A stretch of 32,198 nucleotides of DNA from an uncultured Bacteroides sp. (GCA_949300425.1 CASGED010000142.1:1-32198); one strand, 5' to 3'; counted from the stretch's first letter, positions 15,194-24,812 are shown. Numbers and translations: made by a program. Notes: generated from the sequence alone by a model not told the origin.

Positions 15194-16657
15194 TTATCCA
15201 TTCATCCGGCTTTTTCTTCCCGCATCGATACGTAAAAAAATAAATAGCAGAAGGGTGAATCCCCATAAGGAGGAACCTCCATAACTGAAGAAGGGCAGGG
15301 GAATCCCGATAACAGGCATCAGCCCTAAAACCATACCGATATTAATGGTGAGATGAAAGAAGAAGATGCTGAGTACACTATAGCCATAAATACGTCCGAA
15401 AACGGTAGGCTGACGCTCGGCAACATGCAGCAGGCGGACTAACAAGAACGCATAGACTAATAGTACAAGGGTAGAACCCAAGAAGCCTTGCTCCTCGCCC
15501 ACGGTGCAGAAGATGAAGTCGGTGTCCTGCTCGGGCACGTACTTTAGCTTGGTCTGCGTGCCGTTGAGGAAACCCTTGCCCGCCAGTCCGCCCGAACCGA
15601 TGGCTATTTTGGACTGCGCCACGTTGTAACCGGCTCCGGCAGGGTCGGACTCCATGCCAAGCAGCACGCGGATGCGCACCTGCTGATGGGGCTGGAGCAC
15701 TTTGTGGAACACGTAGTCGCTGCTATAGAAGAAGCCTATGCTACACACGGTGAACAGGGCGGACAAAGCGTACACTCGTTGCCGCGTCGCCACGAGCCGA
15801 AAGAGTAGCCAACCAATGCAGCCGGCCAGCAAAATCCATACAACCCATATCGGATTGAATATCGGCCACAAATGCCATACTGCCAACGAAACGAACCATA
15901 CACCGCCTGTCGCATAGACCGGAATGCGGACCGCAGACCAACGTCTGCCTTGCACCCACACAAAAGCTAAGGCGAGTGCCAGCATCAGCGACAGTGCCAC
16001 GAACTGCCCCATGGAGGTGGAGTCGTTCCCCATCGGTACATCGCCCAGGCTAATGCCCACAATGAAATAGACCACCGCGCAAAGTCCGGCCAGCAGCACC
16101 GTGCCTGACATGCCTTCGCGGTAGAGCATTAGGAGGAAAGAGAGGTAGACTAAAGCCGAGCCGGTCTCCTGCTGTAGGATGATTAGCAGTAAGGGGATGA
16201 TGATGATGCAACCTACCCGGAACGCTCCACGCCAGCTATGCAGCGCAAAGCCGTAGGTATCCATCAGTTTGGCAAGTGCCAGCGCTGTAGCAAACTTGGC
16301 AAACTCAGCCGGCTGCAGGCTGACAGGTCCTAAAATGAGCCACGAATGGGAACCTTTAGTATCGGGGGCAACAAAGATGGTGACAACCAGCAACGCCATC
16401 AGTCCGGCATAAATCAGGTAGGCGAAGGTGTCGTAGAAACGGTCATCCAACATCAACAGAACGAAACCTAAACCGAACGAACAGACAATCCATACGAACT
16501 GCTTGCCGGCACGCGTGGCGAAATCGAAGAACGTGTGGTCGGCAAAGTCGTAGCTTGCGCCGCACACGCTGAACCATCCGCAGGTCACGAGTATCAAATA
16601 GAGTAATACCGTCACCCAATCCAGTGATTTCCATAGACTATCTCGTTTCGTTGCCAT
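15194..16657 (-). CDS. rodA: RodA, SEDS-family peptidoglycan glycosyltransferase
   Basis: 487 residues with about ten membrane segments. RodA polymerises lipid II into glycan strands during cell elongation, working with PBP2 and the MreBCD scaffold. Recognisable blocks are KGSHSWLILGPVSLQPAEFAKFATALALAK, FLNGTQTKLKYVPEQDTDFIFCTVGEEQGFLG, and the C-terminal IGIPLPFFSYGGSS, a family signature. The middle, roughly residues 230-300, has extra membrane segments, making the protein longer than the ~370-residue E. coli RodA; this is common in Bacteroidota. The start overlaps the end of mrdA by 20 bases, indicating translational coupling. It is the last gene of the elongation operon. Confidence 0.96.
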   Translation of the reverse strand: MATKRDSLWKSLDWVTVLLYLILVTCGWFSVCGASYDFADHTFFDFATRAGKQFVWIVCSFGLGFVLLMLDDRFYDTFAYLIYAGLMALLVVTIFVAPDTKGSHSWLILGPVSLQPAEFAKFATALALAKLMDTYGFALHSWRGAFRVGCIIIIPLLLIILQQETGSALVYLSFLLMLYREGMSGTVLLAGLCAVVYFIVGISLGDVPMGNDSTSMGQFVALSLMLALALAFVWVQGRRWSAVRIPVYATGGVWFVSLAVWHLWPIFNPIWVVWILLAGCIGWLLFRLVATRQRVYALSALFTVCSIGFFYSSDYVFHKVLQPHQQVRIRVLLGMESDPAGAGYNVAQSKIAIGSGGLAGKGFLNGTQTKLKYVPEQDTDFIFCTVGEEQGFLGSTLVLLVYAFLLVRLLHVAERQPTVFGRIYGYSVLSIFFFHLTINIGMVLGLMPVIGIPLPFFSYGGSSLWGFTLLLFIFLRIDAGRKSRMNG

Positions 16658-18506
16658 ACAGGATTACTTGTTTACTGATTGTTTCGGCCAATTGTTCGTT
16701 TTCCGCGGAGAGGGTGCCGTGCAGGTATTGGTCCATCATCAGCGCGCCGATGGGCACGCCGTAGGTAGCTCCCCATCCTCCGTTTTCCACATACACGGCA
16801 ATGGCTATCTGCGGACGGTCCATCGGTGCAAAGCCCATGAATACGGAATGGTCTTTACCATGAGGATTCTGAGCCGTCCCGGTCTTTCCACAGGCTTCCA
16901 CGCCGGGCAATAAGGTGGCGACACGCCGGCAAGTTCCGCTACCCGTGCTTCCCGTAACGGCCGCCCGCATACCTTGAACGATGTCCTCGTAATACATGCG
17001 GTCGATGCCTGTGTGGCGCGGTGTGACATAAAGGCTGTCGGATGGTTCGCCGCTGACCTCCTTCACCACATGGGGGGTGATGAAGTAGCCGCGGTTGGCT
17101 ATCGTGGCGCCCAGGTTGGCTATCTGCAAGGGCGTGGCCAATACTTCGCCCTGACCGATGGAGATACTGATGACCGTCAGCCCGTTCCACGAGCCGCGGT
17201 ATACCCGATCGTAATGTTGTGAATTGGGGATAAATCCGCGCTTCTCGCCCGGAAGGTCCACGCCCAAACGGTAGCCGAAGCCTTGCGTTACGATATGGTC
17301 TTTCCACACGGTCAACGCCTGTTGCGGCGAGCCGTATCTTTTATCACCTAACATGCGGAAGAGTCCCCAACAGAAATAAGAGTTACATGAAGTGGCAATG
17401 GCGGGAATCAACGGAATCGGGGATGCGTGTCCGTGGCAGCCTACATGCAGGCCGCGGTACGTGAAACCGTGCGAGCAGGGGAAGCGGGTCTCTTCATCCA
17501 CAATGCCTTCTTGCAGGAATATCAGACCTTGTGTGGTCTTGAAGGTAGAACCGGGTGGATAAGTGCCCATGATGGCGCGGTTCAGCAGGGGTTTGCGGGG
17601 GTCTTTGCCCAAGGCCTGGTGGTTCTTCCCGCGCTGGCGACCTACCATGGATTGCGGATCGAACGACGGTGATGATACCATACACAACACTTCGCCGGTA
17701 GCGGGTTCTATGGCTACAATGGAACCTATCTTGCCTTGCATCAGCCGCTCACCTAACAACTGCAAGTCGATGTCGATACTCAACTTCAGGTCTTTGCCCG
17801 GCACGGGAGCCTTATCCAATTTTCCGTCCATGTAGCGGCCTTGTATTCTGCCATGGGCGTCACGCAACAGCACCTCGACGCCTTTCACGCCACGCAGCTG
17901 TTTCTCATAAGCTCGTTCCACCCCCTGTTTGCCGATAAAGTCGCCCCGTCGGTAGTAATCGTCTTCAGCCATATCACGAACTGATACTTCGCCAATGTCG
18001 CCTAACAAATGGCCCGCCGCGTTATAGGCATAGCGTCTCACCGTGCGTCTCTGCACCGAGAAGCCAGGAAACTTGAACAAGCTCTCCCGGAAGACGCCGC
18101 ATTCTTCGGCCGAGAGCTGCGTCATGAATACTTGCGGCGTATAGCGGGAATAGCCGGGATTCTTACGGCGGTCTCTCACGTCCTCCATGCGGTGGTCGAA
18201 GTCCGGCCGGGTGATGTTCAGCAGGCGGCAGAAGTCCAGTGTATCCAGCCTCTCCACCTCACGGGGGACGAATACGACATCATAGGCCGGCTGGTCGAAC
18301 ACCAACAGTTCCCCGTTGCGGTCGTAAATGGCTCCGCGTGACGGATATTGTACTTCGTTGAGAAAAGCGTTGCTGTCCGCATAGCGTTTATATTCATCGG
18401 AAAGAATCTGCAGGTCGAACAGGCGCAGTACATATACAAATGTCACCAGCAGCACCATGCCGCCGATGACATACTTACGCTTTTCATATCTGTAATCCTT
18501 CGCCAT
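16638..18506 (-). CDS. mrdA: penicillin-binding protein 2, elongation transpeptidase
   Basis: 622 residues. It crosslinks new peptidoglycan in the elongasome as RodA's partner. One N-terminal membrane anchor (~13-30) is followed by the pedestal/dimerisation domain, including PSRGAIYDRNGELLVF, and then the transpeptidase domain. The catalytic motifs are intact: S320-T-F-K323 in GTYPPGSTFK, S373-C-N375, and K541-T-G in CGKTGTAQNPHG. The length fits the family. Upstream is mreD (29 bases); downstream is rodA (20-base overlap). Confidence 0.97.
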   Translation of the reverse strand: MAKDYRYEKRKYVIGGMVLLVTFVYVLRLFDLQILSDEYKRYADSNAFLNEVQYPSRGAIYDRNGELLVFDQPAYDVVFVPREVERLDTLDFCRLLNITRPDFDHRMEDVRDRRKNPGYSRYTPQVFMTQLSAEECGVFRESLFKFPGFSVQRRTVRRYAYNAAGHLLGDIGEVSVRDMAEDDYYRRGDFIGKQGVERAYEKQLRGVKGVEVLLRDAHGRIQGRYMDGKLDKAPVPGKDLKLSIDIDLQLLGERLMQGKIGSIVAIEPATGEVLCMVSSPSFDPQSMVGRQRGKNHQALGKDPRKPLLNRAIMGTYPPGSTFKTTQGLIFLQEGIVDEETRFPCSHGFTYRGLHVGCHGHASPIPLIPAIATSCNSYFCWGLFRMLGDKRYGSPQQALTVWKDHIVTQGFGYRLGVDLPGEKRGFIPNSQHYDRVYRGSWNGLTVISISIGQGEVLATPLQIANLGATIANRGYFITPHVVKEVSGEPSDSLYVTPRHTGIDRMYYEDIVQGMRAAVTGSTGSGTCRRVATLLPGVEACGKTGTAQNPHGKDHSVFMGFAPMDRPQIAIAVYVENGGWGATYGVPIGALMMDQYLHGTLSAENEQLAETISKQVILYGNETR

Positions 18507-18535
18507 TTTTTTCTTGTCCCTGTTTCTTCCTTTTC

Positions 18536-19042
18536 CTACTGTCGGCTAACTTTTTGTCGGGCAACATTCTCCAAAGCGGCCATACAAGCCAGTGTCAGTG
18601 CCGAGCAAGTCGCTAAACGTAGGAGTCCATTTGATAAATCGGCTGATGTGGGAAACAATTCCAGCGTTAGCAAAACAATGTGATGCAACAAGACTCCTAC
18701 TACCAGATAACGCGTAAAACCTCCCAATCCCATCGTACGTACACCCGGTATGTAAACTTCCTGTTCTTCACGCACGGAAGACATGCGCATCAATAACGGT
18801 CGGACAAAAGCCAATGCCACAGCCGCCGCCGCGTTCATCCCCCAAGTATCGGAGAATATATCTATACACAGCCCCAATATAAAAGCCTCCAGCATTAACA
18901 CCTGCCTGGAAGTGCCGGAGTTTTCTTTCAGCAAAAGCCAAATATAGAGCAACGGAGTACCTACTCCAGCTATATGTATTCGGTTTAACACCAAAGCCTG
19001 TAGCAGTATCATGCCTATCCAGCAGCCTATCTTACGTATCAT
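18536..19042 (-). CDS. mreD: rod shape-determining membrane protein MreD
   Basis: 168 residues, nearly all hydrophobic, with five or six predicted membrane helices, as in MreD. The early block GVGTPLLYIWLLL and the motif EAFILGLCIDIFSDTWGMNAAA match the 'G..G...D......G..A' core of the family. MreD is the inner-membrane partner of MreC in the elongation complex. Assignment rests as much on its position between mreC (12-base gap) and mrdA as on sequence, since MreD is poorly conserved. Confidence 0.92.
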   Translation of the reverse strand: MIRKIGCWIGMILLQALVLNRIHIAGVGTPLLYIWLLLKENSGTSRQVLMLEAFILGLCIDIFSDTWGMNAAAAVALAFVRPLLMRMSSVREEQEVYIPGVRTMGLGGFTRYLVVGVLLHHIVLLTLELFPTSADLSNGLLRLATCSALTLACMAALENVARQKVSRQ

Positions 19043-19054
19043 TATACCTTATTA

Positions 19055-19879
19055 TTATTCCACTTCTTCCAGCTTCTTCTGTTCTTCCCGTCCCGTACGT
19101 ACTAGAATCCTGACTGCATCCAGCCGTCCGAAATCCGTAGTCAACCTTATTTTCAGCCGATAAGACAGACCATCATCAGCGTCTACCGCATCATCCACCG
19201 TTCCTACCGTTACGCCTTGTGGAAATACAGCTGAATAGCCGCTGGTCACTACCGTGTCACCCAACTCGAACTCTGCATGACGCGGCAAGTCTTCCAGCCA
19301 GGCGTAGCGTGAATCACCGCCTTCCCATCGCAGATAACCGAAATACCCGCTTCCTTGTATCATGCAGCTAATGTTCGAACGGCTGTTCAGCACTGACAAA
19401 ACCAAAGCATAGTGTGACGACACCTTGTAGACGATACCCACTACACCCTGTGTGCCCGCCACACCCATGTCCGGGCGGATGCCTGCCGCTGCTCCTTGGT
19501 CCAGCGTGATGTAGTTGTCCACCCGGTTCAAACTGTTTTTTATTACTTGTGCCTGAATGGTCTGGTAGGGAGGCGGAAGTTGCTGCACCGCGGCGGATGT
19601 GTCGCCTATTTCGCGCAAGTGCCTCTCCAGTGCCGACACCCGCTCCTCCAGCCAAGCGTTACGGTGTGATAGTTCCTTGTTTACTCCTTTCAGGCGGAAG
19701 TAAGAGGTTACTCCGTCCGTCCATTCGTATATGGTGCCTGTCACCCGGCCTGCCGAACTCAACCATACGCTCTGTTGGTAAGGATTGAAGCGTAGCAACA
19801 ATGCCATGGCCAGTACCTCCAGTACGATGAATAGCAGCCAATGATTGTATTTCCACAGGAACTCCAGCAGATGCTTCAT
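19055..19879 (-). CDS. mreC: rod shape-determining protein MreC
   Basis: 274 residues. One membrane anchor lies near residues 12-29, followed by a coiled-coil stretch (~60-95, NKELSHRNAWLEERVSAL) and a periplasmic double beta-barrel with ITLDQGAAAGIRPDMGVAGTQGVVGIV and DTVVTSGYSAVFPQGVTVGTV, both hallmark MreC segments. It links cytoplasmic MreB to the periplasmic PBP2. The start codon overlaps the mreB stop by 4 bases (ATGA), so the two are translationally coupled. Confidence 0.96.
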   Translation of the reverse strand: MKHLLEFLWKYNHWLLFIVLEVLAMALLLRFNPYQQSVWLSSAGRVTGTIYEWTDGVTSYFRLKGVNKELSHRNAWLEERVSALERHLREIGDTSAAVQQLPPPYQTIQAQVIKNSLNRVDNYITLDQGAAAGIRPDMGVAGTQGVVGIVYKVSSHYALVLSVLNSRSNISCMIQGSGYFGYLRWEGGDSRYAWLEDLPRHAEFELGDTVVTSGYSAVFPQGVTVGTVDDAVDADDGLSYRLKIRLTTDFGRLDAVRILVRTGREEQKKLEEVE

Positions 19880-20898
19880 CTCATCAGGAACGAGAAGCGG
19901 TTCACATTCTTCAGCGCAATACCCGTACCTTTGGCCACGGCGTGCAACGGGTCTTCGGCAATATGAAACGGAATATTAATCTTGTCTGTCAGTCGCTTGT
20001 CCAGTCCGCGCAACAGAGCGCCTCCGCCGGCCAGATAGATGCCGTTGTGTACGATGTCGGCATACAGTTCGGGCGGCGTGTTCTCTAAGGCGGAGAGAAT
20101 GGCTGTCTCAATTTTTGAGATAGACTTCTCCAGACAGTGCGCCACTTCCTGATAACATACCGGCACTTCCATGGGCAACGCCGTAATACGATTAGGTCCA
20201 TGCACGATGTAGTCTTCCGGCGCATCCTCACCCAAGTCTGTCAGCGCAGCTCCCACGTTTATCTTAATACGTTCCGCCATACGCTCGCTCACCTTCACAT
20301 TATGCTGACGGCTCATGTACTCTTGAATGTCCGCCGTCAGATCATCGCCGGCAATACGAATAGAGTTATTGCTCACAATGCCGCCCAATGAGATGACGGC
20401 AATCTCCGTCGAACCACCTCCTATGTCAACAATCATGTTTCCTTCCGGTGCTTCCACATCAATACCTATGCCGATAGCCGCCGCCATAGGCTCGAAAATC
20501 AAGTACACATCCCGTCCTCCGGCATGTTCCGCTGAGTCGCGAACGGCACGCAACTCAACTTCTGTACTACCGGACGGTACACCAATGACCATGCGTAAGG
20601 AAGGCGTAAAAAGCCGGTGCTTGCTGTTCACCATTTTGATGAGTCCGCGTATCATCTGCTCGCAGGCATAGAAGTCCGCTATCACTCCATCACGTAAGGG
20701 GCGAATCGTGCGTATGTTCTCATGCGTCTTCTCGTGCATCATCTTAGCCTTCTCGCCTACGGCTATCATTTTGTCCGTACGCCGGTCCAGTGCCACGACT
20801 GAAGGCTCGTCCACCACAATCTTTCCCCCGGAGGTGATGATGGTGTTGGCCGTGCCCAGGTCCATCGCTATTTCTTGAGTAAAAGAGAAAAATCCCAT
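19876..20898 (-). CDS. mreB: rod shape-determining actin homologue MreB
   Basis: 340 residues. Cytoplasmic filament-forming ATPase that guides elongation. Actin-fold signatures are all present: phosphate-1 DLGTANT (~13-19), VVDEPSVVA, the interior IGVPSGSTEVELRAVRDSAEHAG, phosphate-2 IVDIGGGSTEIAVISLGG, and adenosine AGGGALLRGLD. First gene of the mreB-mreC-mreD-mrdA-rodA operon. The 124-base gap to purH upstream is repeat-rich and shows no clear promoter, so the operon may also be read from purH. Confidence 0.98.
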   Translation of the reverse strand: MGFFSFTQEIAMDLGTANTIITSGGKIVVDEPSVVALDRRTDKMIAVGEKAKMMHEKTHENIRTIRPLRDGVIADFYACEQMIRGLIKMVNSKHRLFTPSLRMVIGVPSGSTEVELRAVRDSAEHAGGRDVYLIFEPMAAAIGIGIDVEAPEGNMIVDIGGGSTEIAVISLGGIVSNNSIRIAGDDLTADIQEYMSRQHNVKVSERMAERIKINVGAALTDLGEDAPEDYIVHGPNRITALPMEVPVCYQEVAHCLEKSISKIETAILSALENTPPELYADIVHNGIYLAGGGALLRGLDKRLTDKINIPFHIAEDPLHAVAKGTGIALKNVNRFSFLMR

Positions 20899-20899
20899 C

Positions 20900-21020
20900 T
20901 TGTCACTTACAATTTAACCATTTACAAAGTACCATTTACAATTTTGTCACTTACAATTTAACCATTTACAAAGTACGAATGCAACCAAATCGTAAATTGT
21001 AAATGGCTAAATTGTAAATG
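20900..21020. repeat. 44-bp-offset direct repeat with inverted partner between purH and mreB
   Basis: A 33-base sequence beginning TTGTCACTTACAATTTAACC occurs at 20900-20932 and again, unchanged, at 20944-20976, an offset of 44 bp (2 x 22). Its complement follows as two copies of AAATTGTAAATGG at 20994-21006 and 21009-21021. The inverted parts can fold into a hairpin in the purH-mreB intercistronic region. Confidence 0.75.
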
Positions 21021-21022
21021 GA

Positions 21023-22552
21023 TTAGTGTTTGAAGTGGCGGAAGCCTGTTATCACCATCGCCATGTCATGCTGGTCACAGTAGTCGAAGGAAAGCTGGTC
21101 CTTGATGCTTCCGCCCGGCTGGATAACGGCCGTAACGCCTGCCTCGTGGGCAATCTCCACACAATCCGGGAAGGGGAAGAACGCGTCGCTTGCCATTACC
21201 GCCCCGTGCAAGTCGAAACCGAAACTGTGAGCTTTCTCAATCGCCTGCTTCAAAGCATCTACACGGCTGGTCTGTCCTACGCCACTGGCATACAGCTGCT
21301 TGCCTTTGGCCAGCACAATGGAGTTGCTCTTGCTGTTTTTCACAATCTTGTTGGCAAACAACATATCCTCCACTTCCTGCGGGGTAGGTTCACGGTGTGT
21401 CACCGGTTTCAAATCCTCAGGTGTCTCTATCTTGAGGTCACGATCTTGTACCAAGACTCCATTCAGCAATGAACGGAATTGGCGCACCGGCAATTTCCCG
21501 CCCGGCTTACGCACCAGAATAATGCGGTTTTTCTTTTGGCCCAATATCTCCAACGCATCTACGTCGTAATCCGGAGCGATGATTACTTCGAAGAAAATCT
21601 TCGTGATTTCTTCGGCAGCTGCCTTATCCACAACTCCGTTCGTTATCAGCACACCGCCGAAGGCTGAAACCGGGTCGCCGGCCAAAGCGTCCTTCCATGC
21701 CTCCAAAACAGTGGGGCGTGTAGCCAGTCCGCAAGCGTTGTTGTGTTTCAGGATGGCGAACGTGGTGTCCGTACCAAATTCGTTTATCAAGTCTACCGCC
21801 GCATTGATGTCCAGCAGGTTGTTGTAAGAGATTTCCTTACCATGTACTTGGTCGAACATTTCATCCAATGCGCCATAGAAACTTCCCTTCTGATGCGGAT
21901 TCTCGCCATAACGCAACACCTTGCGCTGGTCTGCCGCATAGCGGAATGCCGAGCCTTCTTCTCCGTCAAAGTGCGTGAAGATGGCCGAATCATACCGTGA
22001 AGACACCCCAAAAGCCTCGCGGGCCAATAGGCGGCGTTCTTCCAAGGTAGTAGCTGCCCCGCGCTCCATCAGGATGTCGTGCAGGATGCCGTATTGTTCG
22101 CGGGATGCCACGATAGCCACGTCCTTGTAGTTTTTGGCGGCGGCACGTATCAGCGAAATACCGCCTATGTCTATCTTCTCTATGATTTCAGCTTCACTGG
22201 CGCCGCTGGCCACGGTCGCTTCAAACGGATACAGGTCTACAATGACCAAGTCTATTTCCGGAATTTCATATTTCTCTATCTGCTGGCGATCCTGCTCTAC
22301 ATCACGACGGCACAGGATGCCACCGAACACTTTGGGATGTAAGGTCTTCACCCGTCCGCCTAAGATAGAAGGATAGGTGGTCAACTCTTCCACAGCCTGG
22401 CAGGGTATGCCCAAGCTCTCGATAAACTGGCGCGTGCCTCCGGTAGAAAGGAACTTCACACCTTCTGCGTGCAACTTGTTGATGATCTCGTCTAATCCGT
22501 CCTTGTGGTACACGGACACCAAGGCGGTCTTTATTCGTTTGGTTTCAGCCAT
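21023..22552 (-). CDS. purH: bifunctional AICAR transformylase / IMP cyclohydrolase
   Basis: 509 residues from the ATG at 22552 (MAETKRIKTALVSVYHKDGL). It carries out the last two steps of IMP synthesis. The N-terminal MGS-like IMP cyclohydrolase domain includes LSTGGTRQFIES and PSILGGRVKTLHPKVFGGIL; the C-terminal transformylase domain includes LRYGENPHQKGSFYG, ILKHNNACGLA with the catalytic Lys-His pair, and the closing GAVMASDAFFPFPDCVE with QPGGSIKDQ. The end RHFKH is typical. A start 11 codons earlier is possible but would add non-conserved residues. A -7 box lies at 22602-22609. Confidence 0.98.
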   Translation of the reverse strand: MAETKRIKTALVSVYHKDGLDEIINKLHAEGVKFLSTGGTRQFIESLGIPCQAVEELTTYPSILGGRVKTLHPKVFGGILCRRDVEQDRQQIEKYEIPEIDLVIVDLYPFEATVASGASEAEIIEKIDIGGISLIRAAAKNYKDVAIVASREQYGILHDILMERGAATTLEERRLLAREAFGVSSRYDSAIFTHFDGEEGSAFRYAADQRKVLRYGENPHQKGSFYGALDEMFDQVHGKEISYNNLLDINAAVDLINEFGTDTTFAILKHNNACGLATRPTVLEAWKDALAGDPVSAFGGVLITNGVVDKAAAEEITKIFFEVIIAPDYDVDALEILGQKKNRIILVRKPGGKLPVRQFRSLLNGVLVQDRDLKIETPEDLKPVTHREPTPQEVEDMLFANKIVKNSKSNSIVLAKGKQLYASGVGQTSRVDALKQAIEKAHSFGFDLHGAVMASDAFFPFPDCVEIAHEAGVTAVIQPGGSIKDQLSFDYCDQHDMAMVITGFRHFKH

Positions 22553-22601
22553 GACTCTATAGTTTTTAGTGAATAATACATGCAAATTAATTAAAGATGC
22601 G

Positions 22602-22609
22602 CAAAGTTA
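22602..22609 (-). promoter_or_regulatory. -7 box of the purH promoter
   Basis: TAACTTTG on the minus strand, an exact TAnnTTTG match, about 50 bases before the purH ATG. No PurR-like operator or riboswitch is evident in the leader. Confidence 0.6.
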
Positions 22610-22683
22610 CGAATTTCCTTTGTTTACTTGTGCATCCGTATGCAAGAAATTAGGGATAAAATTCTGAATGTGTGCTAAAATAC

Positions 22684-22722
22684 AGAAGCCTCCCGCAAAT
22701 CCTCTGTCTGCGGAAGGCTTCT
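22684..22722 (-). terminator. terminator of the M13 protease gene
   Basis: The 14-base arms 22684-22697 and 22709-22722 pair with one mismatch (core AGAAGCC / GGCTTCT). On the minus strand the stem is followed by GTATTTTAG. It starts 27 bases after the stop codon at 22750. Confidence 0.75.
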
Positions 22723-22749
22723 CGCTTATGCTAAGCTATGTGCGGTGAT

Positions 22750-24780
22750 TTACCAGATGGAGACGCGCTCCTCCTTCGGCAGGAACATCGGGTCTTTCTC
22801 CGTGATGTGGAATGCCTCGTACCAAGCGTCTATCTGCGGCAGGGCACCGTTTACGCGCCATTCGCCCAGCGAGTGTACGTCCATCTTCGTGAGGTAGAGC
22901 ACGAATTCGGGACGGACGTTGTTGGCCCATACGCCGGCGTAGGCCAGGAAGAAACGTTGTTCGGGCGTCAGGCCGTCCACTACGGGGAGCGGGTTCTGTG
23001 CCGTGGCTTTCTTGAAGGCTTGGTAGGACACTTGCAGGCCGCCGTAGTCGGCAATGTTCTCGCCCAGGGTCTGCTTGCCGTTGGCGTGTACGCCCGGAGC
23101 TACCTGGATGCTGTCGAAGAAGTTCACCATCACCTGGGCACGCTCGTTGAAGCGTTCGGCGTCCTCGGCCGTCCACCAGTCGGTCAGGTTGCCTTCCTTG
23201 TCGTACTGGCGGCCCTGGTCGTCGAAGCCGTGGGTCATCTCGTGGCCGATTACCACACCGATGGCGCCGTAGTTGAAGGCGTCGTCGGCGTTCATGTCGA
23301 AGAAGGGCGGCTGCAGGATGCCGGCGGGGAAACAGATTTCGTTGGTCGTCGGGTTGTAGTAGGCGTTGACGGTCTGCGGCGTCATGTGCCACTCGTCGCG
23401 GTCGACGGGCTTGCCGGCCTTGGCCATGTTCTCGTCGCTGTTCCAGACGGTGGTGCGCTTGATGTTGGCGTAGTAGGAGTCATTCTTGATGTCCAGCGTG
23501 CTGTAGTCTTTCCACTTGTCGGGATAGCCTATCTTGACGCGGAAGGCGGCGAGCTTCTCCAGCGCCTTGGCCTTGGTGCTGTCGCCCATCCACTCCAATG
23601 CCTGGATGCGTTCGCCCAGGGCGGTCTGCAGGTTCTTCACCAGGGCGGTCATGCGCTCCTTGGCGGCGGCGGGGAAGTACTTCTCCACGTACATCTGGCC
23701 GACGGCCTCGCCCAATACGCCGCTGACGGTGCCCACGGCACGTTTCCAGCGGGGCTGCATCTCCTGGGCACCGCTCATGGTGCGGCCGTAGAAGTCGAAG
23801 TTCTGCTCCACGATGTCATCGCTCAGGAAGGAGGCGGCACGGTCGATGAGCTTCCATTGCAGGTAGAGAGCCTGCTGCTCGGCGGGCAAGGTGTCCAGCA
23901 GCCTGGCGGCTTCGGCCAGGGCTTCGGGCTGGCCTACGATGATTTCCTGCACGTCCTTCAGTCCGAGGTTGGAGAGGTAGGCGTCCCAGTCGAAGGTGGG
24001 CGTCTGCTTCCTGACGTCGGCCATCGTCATCTTGTTATAGTTGGCTTGCGGGTCGCGCAGTTCCACCATGCTACGGAACGACTTGGCCAGACGGGTCTCC
24101 ACATCCATTACGATGTCGCGCGTCCGCTGTGCCGTGGCCTCATCGAAGCCAGCCAGTTGCAGCATCTTCACTATGTGTACTTTGAAAGCTTCGCGTATCT
24201 TCGTCGTAGCCTCGTCCTCGGCCAGGTAATAGTCGCGCTCGCCCATGGAGAGTCCGGCCTGACCGGTGTAGACGGCGTTCATCGTGCTGTTCTTCTGGTC
24301 AGCTCCCACGCCGGTGCCCAGGTAGCTGGTGACACCGCGGCGTTCCAATGAGCCCAACAGGGCGTAGACGTCCTTCTTGTCCTTGAGGGCGGCAATCTCT
24401 TCCAGCTCGGCGCGGATGGGGGCGATGCCGTCGGCGTTGAGCTTGGCGCTGTCCATGGCGATTTTGTAGAGGTCGCCCACTTTCTGCGCGATGCTGCCGG
24501 CCTCATGCTGCGTGGCGGCCAGCTCCTCAATGAGTCCCTGCATCTGCTTGCGGTTCTCCTCGGCCAGGATGGTGAAGGAGCCGTATTGCGAATATTCCGG
24601 CGTGAGGGGATGGGCTTTCATCCAGCCTCCGCAGGCGTATTGGTAGAAGTCGGTACCGGGCAGGGCCGTGGTATCGAGGTTGGCAAGGTCGAGGCCGATG
24701 GTCTGCGGCGCCTTGCTTGTGTTGCAGGCCGTCATGAGCAGGCAGACGGCCGCAACGGAGAGGTAATGTTTCATGTTCAT
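22750..24780 (-). CDS. pepO: M13 family zinc endopeptidase lipoprotein (neprilysin/PepO-like)
   Basis: 676 residues from the ATG at 24780 (a second ATG at 24774 is equally possible). A lipoprotein signal ends LLMTAC with the acylated Cys near residue 17. The zinc motif is GHEMTHGFDD (H513-E-x-x-H517), and the third ligand block GENIADYGGL has the ENxxD pattern. The N-terminal half carries the mostly helical M13_N domain (ANLDTTALPGTDFYQYACGG). A TACCTTTG -7 box at 24805-24812 rules out a longer start at 24807. M13 enzymes cut short peptides; this one should sit on a membrane facing the periplasm or outside. Monocistronic, with its own promoter and terminator. Confidence 0.95.
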   Translation of the reverse strand: MNMKHYLSVAAVCLLMTACNTSKAPQTIGLDLANLDTTALPGTDFYQYACGGWMKAHPLTPEYSQYGSFTILAEENRKQMQGLIEELAATQHEAGSIAQKVGDLYKIAMDSAKLNADGIAPIRAELEEIAALKDKKDVYALLGSLERRGVTSYLGTGVGADQKNSTMNAVYTGQAGLSMGERDYYLAEDEATTKIREAFKVHIVKMLQLAGFDEATAQRTRDIVMDVETRLAKSFRSMVELRDPQANYNKMTMADVRKQTPTFDWDAYLSNLGLKDVQEIIVGQPEALAEAARLLDTLPAEQQALYLQWKLIDRAASFLSDDIVEQNFDFYGRTMSGAQEMQPRWKRAVGTVSGVLGEAVGQMYVEKYFPAAAKERMTALVKNLQTALGERIQALEWMGDSTKAKALEKLAAFRVKIGYPDKWKDYSTLDIKNDSYYANIKRTTVWNSDENMAKAGKPVDRDEWHMTPQTVNAYYNPTTNEICFPAGILQPPFFDMNADDAFNYGAIGVVIGHEMTHGFDDQGRQYDKEGNLTDWWTAEDAERFNERAQVMVNFFDSIQVAPGVHANGKQTLGENIADYGGLQVSYQAFKKATAQNPLPVVDGLTPEQRFFLAYAGVWANNVRPEFVLYLTKMDVHSLGEWRVNGALPQIDAWYEAFHITEKDPMFLPKEERVSIW

Positions 24781-24804
24781 AACAAAGTGTTTAAAATTTG
24801 GGCG

Positions 24805-24812
24805 CAAAGGTA
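24805..24812 (-). promoter_or_regulatory. -7 box of the M13 protease gene
   Basis: TACCTTTG on the minus strand, exact consensus, 24 bases before the start codon. Confidence 0.7.

Noticed and set aside
22738-24351. 537-codon open frame on the plus strand
   Set aside because: It is antisense to the M13 protease, whose zinc motifs, lipoprotein signal, promoter and terminator are all in place; the frame is rich in Val/Gly/Leu with no domain.
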